Source: Polynucleobacter sp. JS-Mosq-20-D10 (GTDB lineage Bacteria; Pseudomonadota; Gammaproteobacteria; Burkholderiales; Burkholderiaceae). Taken from it: a DNA stretch of 64,000 nucleotides. The translations under genes and the position numbers were made by a program. Below, piece after piece: positions 25,845-34,445 of the stretch; position 1 is the first letter of the stretch; each line of letters begins with the position of its first letter. Below the pieces are notes generated by a model. The model was not told the origin of the DNA. It did no database searches and worked only from the letters and a program-made list of their open reading frames with translations. The stretch is from NCBI RefSeq assembly GCF_018687755.1, contig NZ_CP061305.1:248001-312000 (forward strand), given 5' to 3'.

Positions 25845-26936
25845 TTATAAAGTGTATTGATTTGGATCAGGTCTTTGCAAAATCGATTGCAGCCATTCTG
25901 CCAATGTGTTTGTAAGCTCTAAACTCATCGGCACCACCCAAATTCGTTCATCCTGTATTGAGGTGCATTTTACGGCATCCTTTTCGGTAATGAGGATGCA
26001 TTCAGCATGAATGTCGGAGAAAAATTTTGGGGTGTAGCTAGCATGATCAGCTAAACCAATACATTTACCTGCAATCCCCTGTTTTAGTAAGTCATCAAAA
26101 AAGCATTGTGGATTACCGATTGCCGCCACAGCAGTAATTTTGCTTGGAAGATAAGTAGCGGCAATAGTGGGTAACGATTGTGTATTGCTTGGATGATTTA
26201 GTTGATAGGGAGTGCCCAGCTGACTACTCAATGTGAAAGCACGTCGCCCTAAAAAATATTCATTAATGTGATTGGATGGCGTGATAGTCCCAGTTATTAA
26301 AGTGGCATCTCGTTCGCGTGATGCAGGTTCACGTAAGGGCCCGGCAGGTAGAAGGAAGCCATTTCCTTCACCACGTTGATCACGTACTACAAATTCAATA
26401 TCACGACCGCCCTCGCGAGCGGGCCAGCGCAGCAGACTTCGATGCTGTAAGCCATCGTCACTGATGATAACGTTCACCGAGGGATCTTGTTTTAGTAAAT
26501 ACTGAATACTGAGGGTTCGTTTGGGGTGAACCCAAATCGGAAACTGGTTATCTGTGCGCTGAGCAATTAAGACGGGTTCATCGCCAACGTCTGCAGGACT
26601 GGAATCGCTATTTACTTGGCGAGGCGCGCTTGATGCGGTGGCACCATAACCTCTACTAATAATTCCGGGCTTCCAGCCCATACTTGCCAGTTGCTCAGCT
26701 AATGCAATGACGATGGGAGTTTTACCGGTGCCGCCTACCCGGATATTGCCAACAATAATGATCGGCACTGGCGCTGGTTTACGTCTACCTAAGTTCAGAT
26801 CATTTGCCAAATCTAAGGCTTGGTTTATCCAACCGTAAATCTTAGATAAAGGCCAAAGCACCAGACTTGTTGGTCCGCGTCTTTCCCAAAATTGGGGAGC
26901 CTTATTAAAGAAAGAAGATTTTTTTGGCGATGACAT
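25845..26936 (-). CDS. lpxK: tetraacyldisaccharide 4'-kinase
   Basis: Phosphorylates the lipid A disaccharide at the inner membrane. The 363-residue protein has an N-terminal hydrophobic/amphipathic start (FWERRGPTSLVLWPLSKIYG), the P-loop VGNIRVGGTGKTP near residue 65, ISRGYGA, GDEPVLIA, and ISDDGLQH containing the catalytic Asp. Length is a little above average. It lies between exbD and the Trm112 gene. Confidence 0.96.
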   Translation of the reverse strand: MSSPKKSSFFNKAPQFWERRGPTSLVLWPLSKIYGWINQALDLANDLNLGRRKPAPVPIIIVGNIRVGGTGKTPIVIALAEQLASMGWKPGIISRGYGATASSAPRQVNSDSSPADVGDEPVLIAQRTDNQFPIWVHPKRTLSIQYLLKQDPSVNVIISDDGLQHRSLLRWPAREGGRDIEFVVRDQRGEGNGFLLPAGPLREPASRERDATLITGTITPSNHINEYFLGRRAFTLSSQLGTPYQLNHPSNTQSLPTIAATYLPSKITAVAAIGNPQCFFDDLLKQGIAGKCIGLADHASYTPKFFSDIHAECILITEKDAVKCTSIQDERIWVVPMSLELTNTLAEWLQSILQRPDPNQYTL

Positions 26937-26977
26937 TAAAGGCGACTAGTTGAGCTCAATATTGCTAGTGTGTTGGA

Positions 26978-27424
26978 TTACTTCTTCGTAGTTTGACTGC
27001 TAAATGCGATATTGGATAGGTTGGCATCACGCGCTGCCTCTAAGGCGCTCATAACCGCTTGGTGGGGCGCTTTGGCATCCGCATCGATGTTGACCTGGAT
27101 GACATTGTCTTTGTTAAGCGCATTGAGGCTATTACTCAGTTGGCTGCGGTCAGTCACTTTGCCATTGATGGCAAAGCGCCCATCGCGACTGACTGCAATA
27201 TGAATTTGTTTCACCTCCGCCTGGCTTGCCGAGCCATTAGCAGTAGGTAGGGTGATGGCTAACTCTTGGTAGCGGGTAAATGTAGTGGAGATCATCAGAA
27301 AGATCAGCACCACTAACAACACATCAATAAAAGGAATGAGATTGATCTCAGGCTCCACCGGAGATGAGCGCATTCCTAATGAAAATTGACCTCGATGCTG
27401 AAGCTTATTTTCTAGCCAACTCAT
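26978..27424 (-). CDS. exbD: ExbD/TolR-family biopolymer transport protein
   Basis: Partner of the adjacent ExbB in a proton-driven inner-membrane motor. The 148-residue protein has EINLIPFIDVLLVVLIFLMIST, one membrane helix with the conserved Asp near residue 33, and a periplasmic domain. Its start overlaps the exbB stop by 4 bases. No TonB gene lies beside the pair, so whether it energises TonB or an envelope function is unclear. Confidence 0.92.
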   Translation of the reverse strand: MSWLENKLQHRGQFSLGMRSSPVEPEINLIPFIDVLLVVLIFLMISTTFTRYQELAITLPTANGSASQAEVKQIHIAVSRDGRFAINGKVTDRSQLSNSLNALNKDNVIQVNIDADAKAPHQAVMSALEAARDANLSNIAFSSQTTKK

Positions 27425-28047
27425 TTTGTATCCGCAGAATGTGGATAGAGTTTTTTAAATAATTGACGAGTAAATTCTTCGCACTCATGTTGGCGTTGAT
27501 TTGCCATTGCACGCAGACCGCGCCATGCAGCTAAAGCGGGAATGGCAATTAGCAAACCAAAAGCGGTGTTGTACAGGGCAATAGAGATGCCATGCGCTAG
27601 CTGTTGAGGACTGCCGATGCCCTGGCTGCCAAAAATTTCAATCATGCCGACAACGGTTCCAAAGAGCCCTAAGAGGGGGGCAGCGGTCGCAATGGTGGCT
27701 AAGATGCCAAGATAGCGCTCCAGCTTTAACCAAGTGGATTGAGCGCTAGCTTGTAATTCTTCTAAGGCGGAGTCTGCAGAGTTGCCAGAAGCTTTTTCAC
27801 GAAGGATGCAGGCGAATAGGCTGCCTGCAGGAGAAAGTTGGTCGATATCGCTAATTTCGGTTTCTGAGACTGTTTTTTGTTTGGAAATGGCATTGGCTAG
27901 GCCAAATACTGTTTCTAGGCTGTTTTTGGGAAATACATGAATTTGCCTCAAATACCAGGCACGCTCAATGATGATGGCCAGCCCGATAATAGAGATGATC
28001 AGAAGGGGCCAGATAGGCCAGCCAGCAGACAGTAAGATTGAGTACAT
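27421..28047 (-). CDS. exbB: ExbB/MotA/TolQ-family proton channel protein
   Basis: The 208-residue protein has three membrane segments: residues ~10-28, ~113-135 and ~155-175. LATIATAAPLLGLFGTVVGMIEIF and ISIALYNTAFGLLIAIPALAAWR are family signatures. It opens the minus-strand operon exbB-exbD-lpxK-trm112-kdsB-adk. This arrangement next to lpxK is common in related proteobacteria. Confidence 0.93.
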   Translation of the reverse strand: MYSILLSAGWPIWPLLIISIIGLAIIIERAWYLRQIHVFPKNSLETVFGLANAISKQKTVSETEISDIDQLSPAGSLFACILREKASGNSADSALEELQASAQSTWLKLERYLGILATIATAAPLLGLFGTVVGMIEIFGSQGIGSPQQLAHGISIALYNTAFGLLIAIPALAAWRGLRAMANQRQHECEEFTRQLFKKLYPHSADTK

Positions 28048-28361
28048 AAGCTCAGTACTTTAGCTGAATTAAAAATGGGTTTTCACAAAGGTAAGCTGTG
28101 GATAACTCTGTGCAAAACTTTTTTGAAAATGTGTTGTAAGTCCTTGATTGATGGTGATGGCATCCTAATATCTTGAATTCAGTCTAAGATAGAGCTTAAT
28201 AATTAATGATATAAATCAATGGGATAGAGATTGCTTGTTGGTTTTATGAGACGTTTTGGGTCAGTAATTACTTACTTATAGAGCCTGGACCAAGGGTGAA
28301 TAGGCTTCTGTGGATATTTATTGACCGTTGGACCTGATGCTAGTGTGAAAAAAGAGAAAAA
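28048..28361. other. divergent intergenic region between exbB and xseA
   Basis: 314 bases without a gene. It must hold the promoters of the exbB operon (minus) and xseA (plus). A TGTGGATAA at 28097-28105 equals the DnaA-box consensus on the other strand, and TGTGGATAT at about 28312 resembles it; two such matches are weak evidence. No long repeat, hairpin terminator or small coding frame with a ribosome site was seen. Confidence 0.5.
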
Positions 28362-29576
28362 ATGTCGGAAATATCAAGGGAAATCCTCAGTGTTGGCGAT
28401 CTAAACCGCGCCATTGCAAGCTCTTTAGAGGAGCGCTTCGATACCGTTTGGGTGAGCGGTGAGATTTCTAATTTCAAGGCCTATGACAGTGGGCATTGGT
28501 ACTTTTCCCTTAAGGATGAGGAAGGGCAGATCCGTTGCGTAATGTTCCGCGGCCGCAATGGACAAGTCGGATTTATGCCTCAATCGGGGGATTTGGTAGA
28601 GGTGGCCGCCAACCTCGGGTTTTATGTTCCTCGTGGGGACATTCAGTTGACGGTACAAAGCATGCGCCGTGCTGGCATGGGTGGTCTTTACGAAGCCTTT
28701 TTGAAGCTGAAGGCGAAGCTCGCCAAAGAAGGTTTATTCGATGCTGAGAATAAGCACCCCATTCCAAGTCATCCGAGAGCAATTGGTATTGTTACCTCGC
28801 TCCAAGCAGCGGCCCTAAAAGATGTCTTAAGTACGCTTGCCAGAAGAGCGCCGCACATACCGATTGTGATTTACCCAACTTTGGTTCAAGGGCCAGATGC
28901 GCCAGCTGGAATTATTTCCGCACTAAAGGCTGCTGAAAAAGAAAATGCAGTCGATGTGATTTTGCTGGTGCGGGGCGGTGGCAGCATTGAAGACCTCTGG
29001 GCATTTAATGATGAGCAGTTGGCTTACGCAATCGCACAGTCTCCCATCCCAATCGTGAGTGGGGTTGGTCATGAAACTGATGTCACGATCGCAGACTTTG
29101 TTGCTGACTTGCGTGCACCGACTCCTACGGGCGCGGCAGAATTAGCAGCGCCACGCCGTGATCAAATGCTGCAAGAGTTAGATGCCATCATGCAAGCATT
29201 GTTGCAAAGAGTGAGTCAGCGAGTCGAGCGTGAAGCACAAACCTTGGATCAATTGGCCTTACGTCTTAGTCATACTCTACCTAACCCCGATCGCATGCGT
29301 GAGCAAATTAGTGGCTGGCAAAAACGACTGAACCAAGCATGGCTGGTGAGGGTTGAAAATTGGAAGCGTGATCAAGGCCACTTTCAGTCTCAGCTTGAAA
29401 TGTTGAACCCGCAAAGAACTCTAGAGCGGGGTTATGCAGTCATTCTGAGTAAGGATGACCAAGCAATGCATGCAGTACGGAATACGAATGAGCTTAATAC
29501 AGAGAATGCGTTTCAGGTGCGCTTAGCTGAAGGCCAGGTAGAGGTTGAATTTGCGAGGGTTGGGGCACAGAAGTAA
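28362..29576 (+). CDS. xseA: exodeoxyribonuclease VII large subunit
   Basis: Large subunit of the single-strand-specific exonuclease VII. The 404-residue protein has an N-terminal OB fold (VWVSGEISNFKAYDSGHWYFSLKDE), the catalytic region (GIVTSLQAAALKDVLSTLARR, VRGGGSIEDLWAFNDEQLA, PIVSGVGHETDVTIADFVAD), a central coiled coil, and PQRTLERGYAVI. It converges on murB two bases later. Confidence 0.96.
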   Translation: MSEISREILSVGDLNRAIASSLEERFDTVWVSGEISNFKAYDSGHWYFSLKDEEGQIRCVMFRGRNGQVGFMPQSGDLVEVAANLGFYVPRGDIQLTVQSMRRAGMGGLYEAFLKLKAKLAKEGLFDAENKHPIPSHPRAIGIVTSLQAAALKDVLSTLARRAPHIPIVIYPTLVQGPDAPAGIISALKAAEKENAVDVILLVRGGGSIEDLWAFNDEQLAYAIAQSPIPIVSGVGHETDVTIADFVADLRAPTPTGAAELAAPRRDQMLQELDAIMQALLQRVSQRVEREAQTLDQLALRLSHTLPNPDRMREQISGWQKRLNQAWLVRVENWKRDQGHFQSQLEMLNPQRTLERGYAVILSKDDQAMHAVRNTNELNTENAFQVRLAEGQVEVEFARVGAQK

Positions 29577-29578
29577 AG

Positions 29579-30619
29579 CTACAGAATATTTGGCTCAATC
29601 TCAAGCTGCACTCCGAATTTACCCATTACTTCTGCTTGAATATTTTTTGCTAAACCCAGGATATCTGTTGATGTCCCGCCGCCATGATTGACCAGGACTA
29701 GCGCTTGTTTTTCATAAACACCTACAGGACCAATCCGCTTGCCCTTAAAGCCGCATTGATCAATTAACCATCCGGCCGCTAGCTTTCGTGTTCCGGTGGC
29801 ATCCGGGTAAGACACGAGATTCGGAAATTCTTTAATTAATTGCTCATATTGTTGGTTGCCAACAATCGGATTCTGAAAGAAGCTTCCGGCATTACCAATT
29901 ACTACAGGGTCTGGCAATTTCTTAGATCGGATAGTGCACACCGCATCAAAAATTTGCTTTGCACTTGGGTTGGAGTTTGACTCAGTAAATTGCTTTGCCA
30001 GATCGGCGTATTGCAATCGTGCTTGCCAAGACTTGGGGATTTTAAAAACGACCTTTGTCACGATCAATCGATTGGGATTTTGTTTGAAGTAGCTATCGCG
30101 ATAGGCAAATCGACATGCTTCATTTGGGAGAGTGACAAAGGCATGGGCCGCAGAATCAAATGCTTCGATGCTGTCGATGTATTCCTCGACTTCAACGCCG
30201 TAAGCCCCAATGTTTTGAATGGGCGCGGCTCCAACGGTTCCGGGGATGAGTGCGAGGTTCTCAAATCCTGGGAGATTATTTTCTAGGGTCCAGGAAACGA
30301 ATTTATGCCAATTAACACCAGCGCCTACCGAGAGCCAGGAGTTTTCTTCATCCGTGCGAATGATTTCTTGACCCAGGATATTGATGAGTAGAGTTGCTCC
30401 AGGTAAAGAGGCTGGAAGAATCACATTGCTTCCACCGCCTAATACACGCCATATCAGCTTTTTATCATCAAGCTCTTTCATTAGGATTGGTAGCTGATCT
30501 GCGGATGTGATCTCGTAGGCTAATTCTGCTGTGGAATCCAGACCGAAGCTATTCCGGTGCTTGAGTCCCAGATTGCGGGTCAATTTTGCTGGATTGGGCG
30601 CATTTTTCGCGGAGTTCAT
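29579..30619 (-). CDS. murB: UDP-N-acetylenolpyruvoylglucosamine reductase
   Basis: FAD enzyme reducing UDP-GlcNAc-enolpyruvate to UDP-MurNAc for peptidoglycan. The 346-residue protein has WRVLGGGSNVILP, LIPGTVGAAPIQNIGAYGVE, FAYRDSYFK, the active-site NAGSFFQNP (Ser) and a C-terminal type I domain. The first ~15 residues form a lysine/asparagine-rich extension. yajQ diverges 117 bases away. Confidence 0.95.
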   Translation of the reverse strand: MNSAKNAPNPAKLTRNLGLKHRNSFGLDSTAELAYEITSADQLPILMKELDDKKLIWRVLGGGSNVILPASLPGATLLINILGQEIIRTDEENSWLSVGAGVNWHKFVSWTLENNLPGFENLALIPGTVGAAPIQNIGAYGVEVEEYIDSIEAFDSAAHAFVTLPNEACRFAYRDSYFKQNPNRLIVTKVVFKIPKSWQARLQYADLAKQFTESNSNPSAKQIFDAVCTIRSKKLPDPVVIGNAGSFFQNPIVGNQQYEQLIKEFPNLVSYPDATGTRKLAAGWLIDQCGFKGKRIGPVGVYEKQALVLVNHGGGTSTDILGLAKNIQAEVMGKFGVQLEIEPNIL

Positions 30620-30736
30620 GCCACAATCTTATTCGTGTTCGAGTTTCTGTTCTTAATTTATGAAAAAACTTGAAAATTAACAATGCAATGATTGAATTTG
30701 CAGAATTGATTACCCAGATTATTTAAGGAGTTTGAG

Positions 30737-31222
30737 ATGCCCTCATTTGACGTAGTGTGTGAGCCTGACATGATTGAGTTGAAAAACGCAATCGAGCAAT
30801 CCAATAAAGAGATTACCAATCGTTTTGACTTTAAAGGCTCTGATAGCCGAGTAGAGCAAAAGGATGAGACTTTGATCTTGTTTGGTGATGACGACTTTAA
30901 ATTGGGCCAAGTTCGCGATGTGCTTTACGGCAAGATGGCAAAACGCAATGTAGACGTGCGTTATCTCAAAGATGATAAAAAAGAGACTATTGGTAGTGAT
31001 AAGCGTAAGCAAACCATGAAAATCCAAAAAGGGATTACTGCAGAGTTGGCTAAAAAAGTAGTACGCATCATCAAAGACAGCAAGATCAAAGTGCAGGCCA
31101 GTATTCAGGGTGATGCAGTGCGTGTAACGGGTACTAAGCGCGATGATTTGCAAGAGACTATGGCTATGCTCAAGAAAGAGGTCAGCGAGGCTCCATTAGG
31201 CTTTAACAACTTCCGTGACTAA
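30737..31222 (+). CDS. YajQ-family cyclic di-GMP-binding protein
   Basis: A 161-residue cytosolic protein beginning MPSFDVVCEPDMIELKNAI, with TNRFDFKGSDSRVE and VQASIQGDAVRVTGTKRDDLQ. These are strongly conserved in YajQ proteins, some of which bind c-di-GMP and affect transcription. A good AAGGAG-type ribosome site (TTTAAGGAG, about 30722-30730) precedes ATG. Its end overlaps the xerD start by 8 bases. Confidence 0.94.
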   Translation: MPSFDVVCEPDMIELKNAIEQSNKEITNRFDFKGSDSRVEQKDETLILFGDDDFKLGQVRDVLYGKMAKRNVDVRYLKDDKKETIGSDKRKQTMKIQKGITAELAKKVVRIIKDSKIKVQASIQGDAVRVTGTKRDDLQETMAMLKKEVSEAPLGFNNFRD

Positions 31223-32141
31223 TGTAGTTGTGCCAGCAATCCACCCGGCAAGCCAAGGGGCGATTGAGCGCTTCTGCGATGCTTGTTGGCTGGAAGATGG
31301 ATTGGCACAAAACAGTTTGTCTGCCTATCGCCAAGATCTATTGCTCTTGGCTCAGTGGCTGAAACAAAATTCAGGCGCTGATCTCTACAGTGTTACTGAA
31401 AAAGATCTTACTGCCTATATTGCACATCGGCGGGCTGATAAGGCAACTACGGCTAATCGTCGGCTGACGGTATTTAAGCGCTTTTATCGCCATGCTCTGC
31501 GCATGAACTTAGTTAGAAATGATCCTTGCATTGGTTTACGTGCTGCAAAGCAAGCATTGCGTTTCCCTAAAACATTAAGTGAAGATCAGGTCACTGCTTT
31601 GCTTAATGCCCCCGATGTGGAGACTGCACTTGGATTGCGTGACCGCACTATGTTGGAGTTAATGTATGCCAGCGGCTTACGGGTCTCTGAAATCGTTTCT
31701 TTAAAGACGGTTGCCCTAGGATTAAACGAAGGTGTTATTCGGGTAGTGAATGGTAAGGGTGGTAAAGAGCGATTAGTGCCATTTGGTGGCGAGGCAGGTC
31801 AGTGGTTACGCCGTTATCTTGCTGATGCCAGAACGCTATTACTTGAAGGCAAGACTTCGGATGCGGTATTTGTTGGACGCCACACGGGAACCGGATTAAC
31901 CCGTCAAGCTTTCTGGGCGCTCATTAAGCGTTACGCCATAATTGCCAATATCCCTGTTGCCTTATCTCCGCACACACTACGCCATGCATTTGCTACCCAC
32001 TTACTGAACCACGGAGCAGATTTAAGGGTGGTACAACTCCTCTTGGGTCATGCTGATATCTCGACCACTCAGATTTATACCCATGTGGCTAGAGAGCGTC
32101 TTAAATCGATCCATCAGCAACATCATCCTAGGGGTAGTTGA
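31215..32141 (+). CDS. xerD: tyrosine recombinase XerD
   Basis: Resolves chromosome dimers at dif together with XerC. The 308-residue protein has an N-terminal core-binding domain and a catalytic domain with ASGLRVSEIVSL (Arg), NGKGGKERLVPFG (Lys), SPHTLRHAFATHLL (His, Arg), LLGHADISTTQIYTHV (His, Tyr), so all active residues are present. GTG start, overlapping yajQ by 8 bases. XerD is preferred over XerC from the start and gene neighbours. Confidence 0.92.
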   Translation: MTNVVVPAIHPASQGAIERFCDACWLEDGLAQNSLSAYRQDLLLLAQWLKQNSGADLYSVTEKDLTAYIAHRRADKATTANRRLTVFKRFYRHALRMNLVRNDPCIGLRAAKQALRFPKTLSEDQVTALLNAPDVETALGLRDRTMLELMYASGLRVSEIVSLKTVALGLNEGVIRVVNGKGGKERLVPFGGEAGQWLRRYLADARTLLLEGKTSDAVFVGRHTGTGLTRQAFWALIKRYAIIANIPVALSPHTLRHAFATHLLNHGADLRVVQLLLGHADISTTQIYTHVARERLKSIHQQHHPRGS

Positions 32142-32166
32142 GAGCATATTGGTCTCAACTACTTTC
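32134..32166 (+). terminator. hairpin at the xerD stop
   Basis: A perfect 10-bp stem (32134-32143 and 32153-32162, GTAGTTGAGA and its complement) with a 9-base loop overlaps the xerD stop codon and is followed by only TTTC. It may act as a weak terminator or attenuator before plsY. Confidence 0.45.
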
Positions 32167-32196
32167 AATCAGGTAATAAGTGATTAAGATATCAAT

Positions 32197-32832
32197 ATGA
32201 ATTTAACCTTTGATCTTTTACTGATTCCGCTTGCCTACCTGATTGGTTCAATTTCTTTCGCAGTAGTGGTGAGTAAGTGCATGCGCTTACCAGATCCCCA
32301 TTCTTACGGCTCTGGTAATCCAGGCGCTACCAACGTTCTAAGAACAGGTAACAAGCTAGCAGCCGTACTCACTTTGATTGGTGATGCCTTAAAGGGCTAT
32401 CTTGCAGTCATGTTGGCTAGAGTACTGCTTGGAGATGAATCTCTGACATCGACACTCAACTCTTGGTTGTTATGTGGGGTGGTGATTGCCGTGTTCTTGG
32501 GGCATCTGTTCCCAATATTCCATGGCTTTAGGGGTGGAAAGGGTGTTGCTACTGCCTGCGGTATTTTATTTGGTATTAATTGGATTTTGGGAGTAGCAAC
32601 TTTGGGAACCTGGATCATCGTAGCGATGTTTATGCGTTATTCCTCTTTGGCTGCTTTAGCGGCTGCTGTCTTTGGTCCGATCTACTTTGTATTTTTGTTT
32701 GGTTTTCAGCCCATGGGCATTGCTTTGCTCGTGGTGTGCTTGCTACTGATTTGGCGCCATCGTAGCAATATTCATAATCTAATGAATGGCAAAGAAAGTC
32801 GCATTGGCTCCAAGAAAAAAGGGCAGTCATGA
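32197..32832 (+). CDS. plsY: glycerol-3-phosphate acyltransferase PlsY
   Basis: Membrane enzyme transferring acyl from acyl-phosphate to glycerol-3-phosphate, the first step of phospholipid synthesis. The 211-residue protein has about five membrane segments and the three conserved motifs: GSISFAVVVSK, GSGNPGATNVLRTGNK and GHLFPIFHGFRGGKGVAT. Its end overlaps the next gene by 4 bases. Confidence 0.96.
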   Translation: MNLTFDLLLIPLAYLIGSISFAVVVSKCMRLPDPHSYGSGNPGATNVLRTGNKLAAVLTLIGDALKGYLAVMLARVLLGDESLTSTLNSWLLCGVVIAVFLGHLFPIFHGFRGGKGVATACGILFGINWILGVATLGTWIIVAMFMRYSSLAALAAAVFGPIYFVFLFGFQPMGIALLVVCLLLIWRHRSNIHNLMNGKESRIGSKKKGQS

Positions 32833-33200
32833 CTATTGCTTATTGGTGTGTGCTATTCATGGGACTATTCCCATACGTAGCAGCGGGCATCGCTAAAAAA
32901 GGATTTGAGGGTTATGACAATGGCATGCCCAGACAATGGCTTGCTAAGCAGACAGGATTTCGGGCGCGAGCCAATGCTGCCCAAGCCAACCTTTTTGAAT
33001 CTCTTCCATTCTTCTTTGCGGCAATAATTATTGCAAGCGTTGCAAATGCCCCTCAGGGCCGAGTTGATTTACTAGCTATTGGATTTGTTATAGCGCGCAT
33101 TGCCTATCTCATTTGCTATGTAGCCAACTGGCCAACCACTCGATCTATTGTTTGGCTCGCTGGTCTGGTTTGCGTAGTAGCAATCTTCTTCCAGATTTAA
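32829..33200 (+). CDS. MAPEG-family membrane protein
   Basis: A 123-residue protein with four hydrophobic segments and the MAPEG-like features RANAAQANLFESLPFFFAA and IARIAYLICYVANWPTTR. Members of the family are glutathione-linked or unknown membrane enzymes. It starts within the plsY stop (ATGA-type overlap), so it is probably translated in coupling. No specific substrate can be given. Confidence 0.85.
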   Translation: MTIAYWCVLFMGLFPYVAAGIAKKGFEGYDNGMPRQWLAKQTGFRARANAAQANLFESLPFFFAAIIIASVANAPQGRVDLLAIGFVIARIAYLICYVANWPTTRSIVWLAGLVCVVAIFFQI

Positions 33201-33248
33201 AAGAGTAAAAAGTAATTTCTAAAATTCATCGAGAAAATAAACATATAT

Positions 33249-34028
33249 ATGCCTACTAAGAAAATTCCTGCAAAAACGGCTAGCAAGCTTGCTGCCAAGA
33301 AAGTCTCTAGCGTTAAGCCTGCAAAAAAAGTCCCCGCTAAAAAGAGTGATGCTGGCACGCCATTATCGGTAGTGATTCGCCGTCGTATCGAAGCGCAAAA
33401 GGCGCGCTTTCATGCAAATGACAATATCTCTCAATTTATTCAGCCTGGTGAGCTAGAAGGCCTGGTAGATGAGGTGGCGGAAAAGATGCAGGCTGTTTTA
33501 GAAAGCTTGGTGATTGATACTGAGAGCGACCACAACACTAAAAATACTAGCCAACGTGTGGCTAAGATGTTTGTTAAGGAAGTATTTAATGGGCGATATA
33601 CAGAACAACCAACGTTGACCAAGTTTCCGAATGTCAGCCGCTTAAATGAATTAATGATTATTGGACCCATCACTGTTCGTAGTGCATGTTCTCATCATCT
33701 TTGCCCAATCATGGGTCGTATTTGGATTGGAGTATTACCAAGTAAAGAATCTGCTTTGATTGGTTTGTCAAAGTACTCACGCTTAACTGAATGGGTCATG
33801 TGTCGTCCACAGATTCAGGAAGAGGCAGTAGTGGAGTTGGCAGATATGCTCGAGAAAAAAATTAAGCCAGTTGGTGTTGCGATCGTGATGGATGCAGATC
33901 ATTTCTGTATGCAATGGCGCGGCGTTAAGGATCGCGATTCTAAGATGGTCAATAGCGTGATGCGCGGTGCCTTCCTGAAGGACTCCAATTTGCGTAGAGA
34001 GTTTTTATCTCTCTTAGAAAAGCGTTAG
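33249..34028 (+). CDS. folE: GTP cyclohydrolase I with lysine/alanine-rich N-terminal extension
   Basis: Converts GTP to dihydroneopterin triphosphate for folate. The C-terminal ~200 residues hold the family core: NTSQRVAKMFVKEVFNGRY, the zinc ligands in SACSHHLCPIMGR and HFCMQWRGVKD, and GLSKYSRLTEWV. The first ~36 residues are an AAKKxxAKK-style extension (14 Lys) like histone H1 tails, not part of the usual 190-220-residue enzyme. The ATG at 33249 has no strong ribosome site, so a later start is possible. Confidence 0.93.
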   Translation: MPTKKIPAKTASKLAAKKVSSVKPAKKVPAKKSDAGTPLSVVIRRRIEAQKARFHANDNISQFIQPGELEGLVDEVAEKMQAVLESLVIDTESDHNTKNTSQRVAKMFVKEVFNGRYTEQPTLTKFPNVSRLNELMIIGPITVRSACSHHLCPIMGRIWIGVLPSKESALIGLSKYSRLTEWVMCRPQIQEEAVVELADMLEKKIKPVGVAIVMDADHFCMQWRGVKDRDSKMVNSVMRGAFLKDSNLRREFLSLLEKR

Positions 34029-34034
34029 GAATCG

Positions 34035-34298
34035 ATGGCTATGGCAATAGTTAGCAGAGCCAAAGATGTTTTCTGCAATCGAGCTAAGGTCAGAGTTTTA
34101 GGGGGTCTATGTTTTACCCTGTCTTTGCTTGGTTGCGGCTCGATTATTTATCCTGATGTCAATGAGGATCCCGCCAAAAACAATATCGCAACTTTTCGTC
34201 GTGATGCCCTTGACTGTGCAAGTGCCTATCCAGAATCTGGCACCGGAATTCATGTCAAGCAACGAATAGGGTGTATGAATCTGAAGGGCTGGCATTAG
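34035..34298 (+). CDS. small putative lipoprotein
   Basis: An 87-residue protein of unknown function with a basic N-region, a hydrophobic core (VLGGLCFTLSLLGCGS) and a lipobox LLGC with Cys at about residue 34, so probably exported and lipidated. The mature part has two further cysteines (DCASAY and GCMNL). It starts 6 bases after folE, with no similarity I recognise. Confidence 0.6.
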   Translation: MAMAIVSRAKDVFCNRAKVRVLGGLCFTLSLLGCGSIIYPDVNEDPAKNNIATFRRDALDCASAYPESGTGIHVKQRIGCMNLKGWH

Positions 34299-34316
34299 CC
34301 TTGGCCTAATTTACTG

Positions 34317-34335
34317 CTTGAGAATAATTCTCAAG
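34317..34335. promoter_or_regulatory. Fur-box-like palindrome upstream of the HiPIP gene
   Basis: A perfect 9-1-9 palindrome (CTTGAGAAT, A, ATTCTCAAG). Its centre, TGAGAATAATTCTCA, matches the 7-1-7 Fur consensus TGATAATNATTATCA at 12 of 14 specified bases. It lies 110 bases before the HiPIP start and 19 after the lipoprotein stop. It could instead be part of a hairpin ending the upstream transcript, but no T-run follows. Confidence 0.55.
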
Positions 34336-34445
34336 TAAATAGCTATATAAATCAATAGTTTATACGGCCTATAGTTGACTAATTTCATCTGCTCTATGAT
34401 CCATTCAGATGCAATCTTTGTTTTATCTCACTCACTGGAGCTCAT

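Noticed and set aside
28097..28320. DnaA-box-like sites suggesting an origin
   Set aside because: One exact TGTGGATAA and one near match. An exact 9-mer is expected about once in two windows of this size on both strands, and no AT-rich unwinding region, dnaA or dnaN is present.
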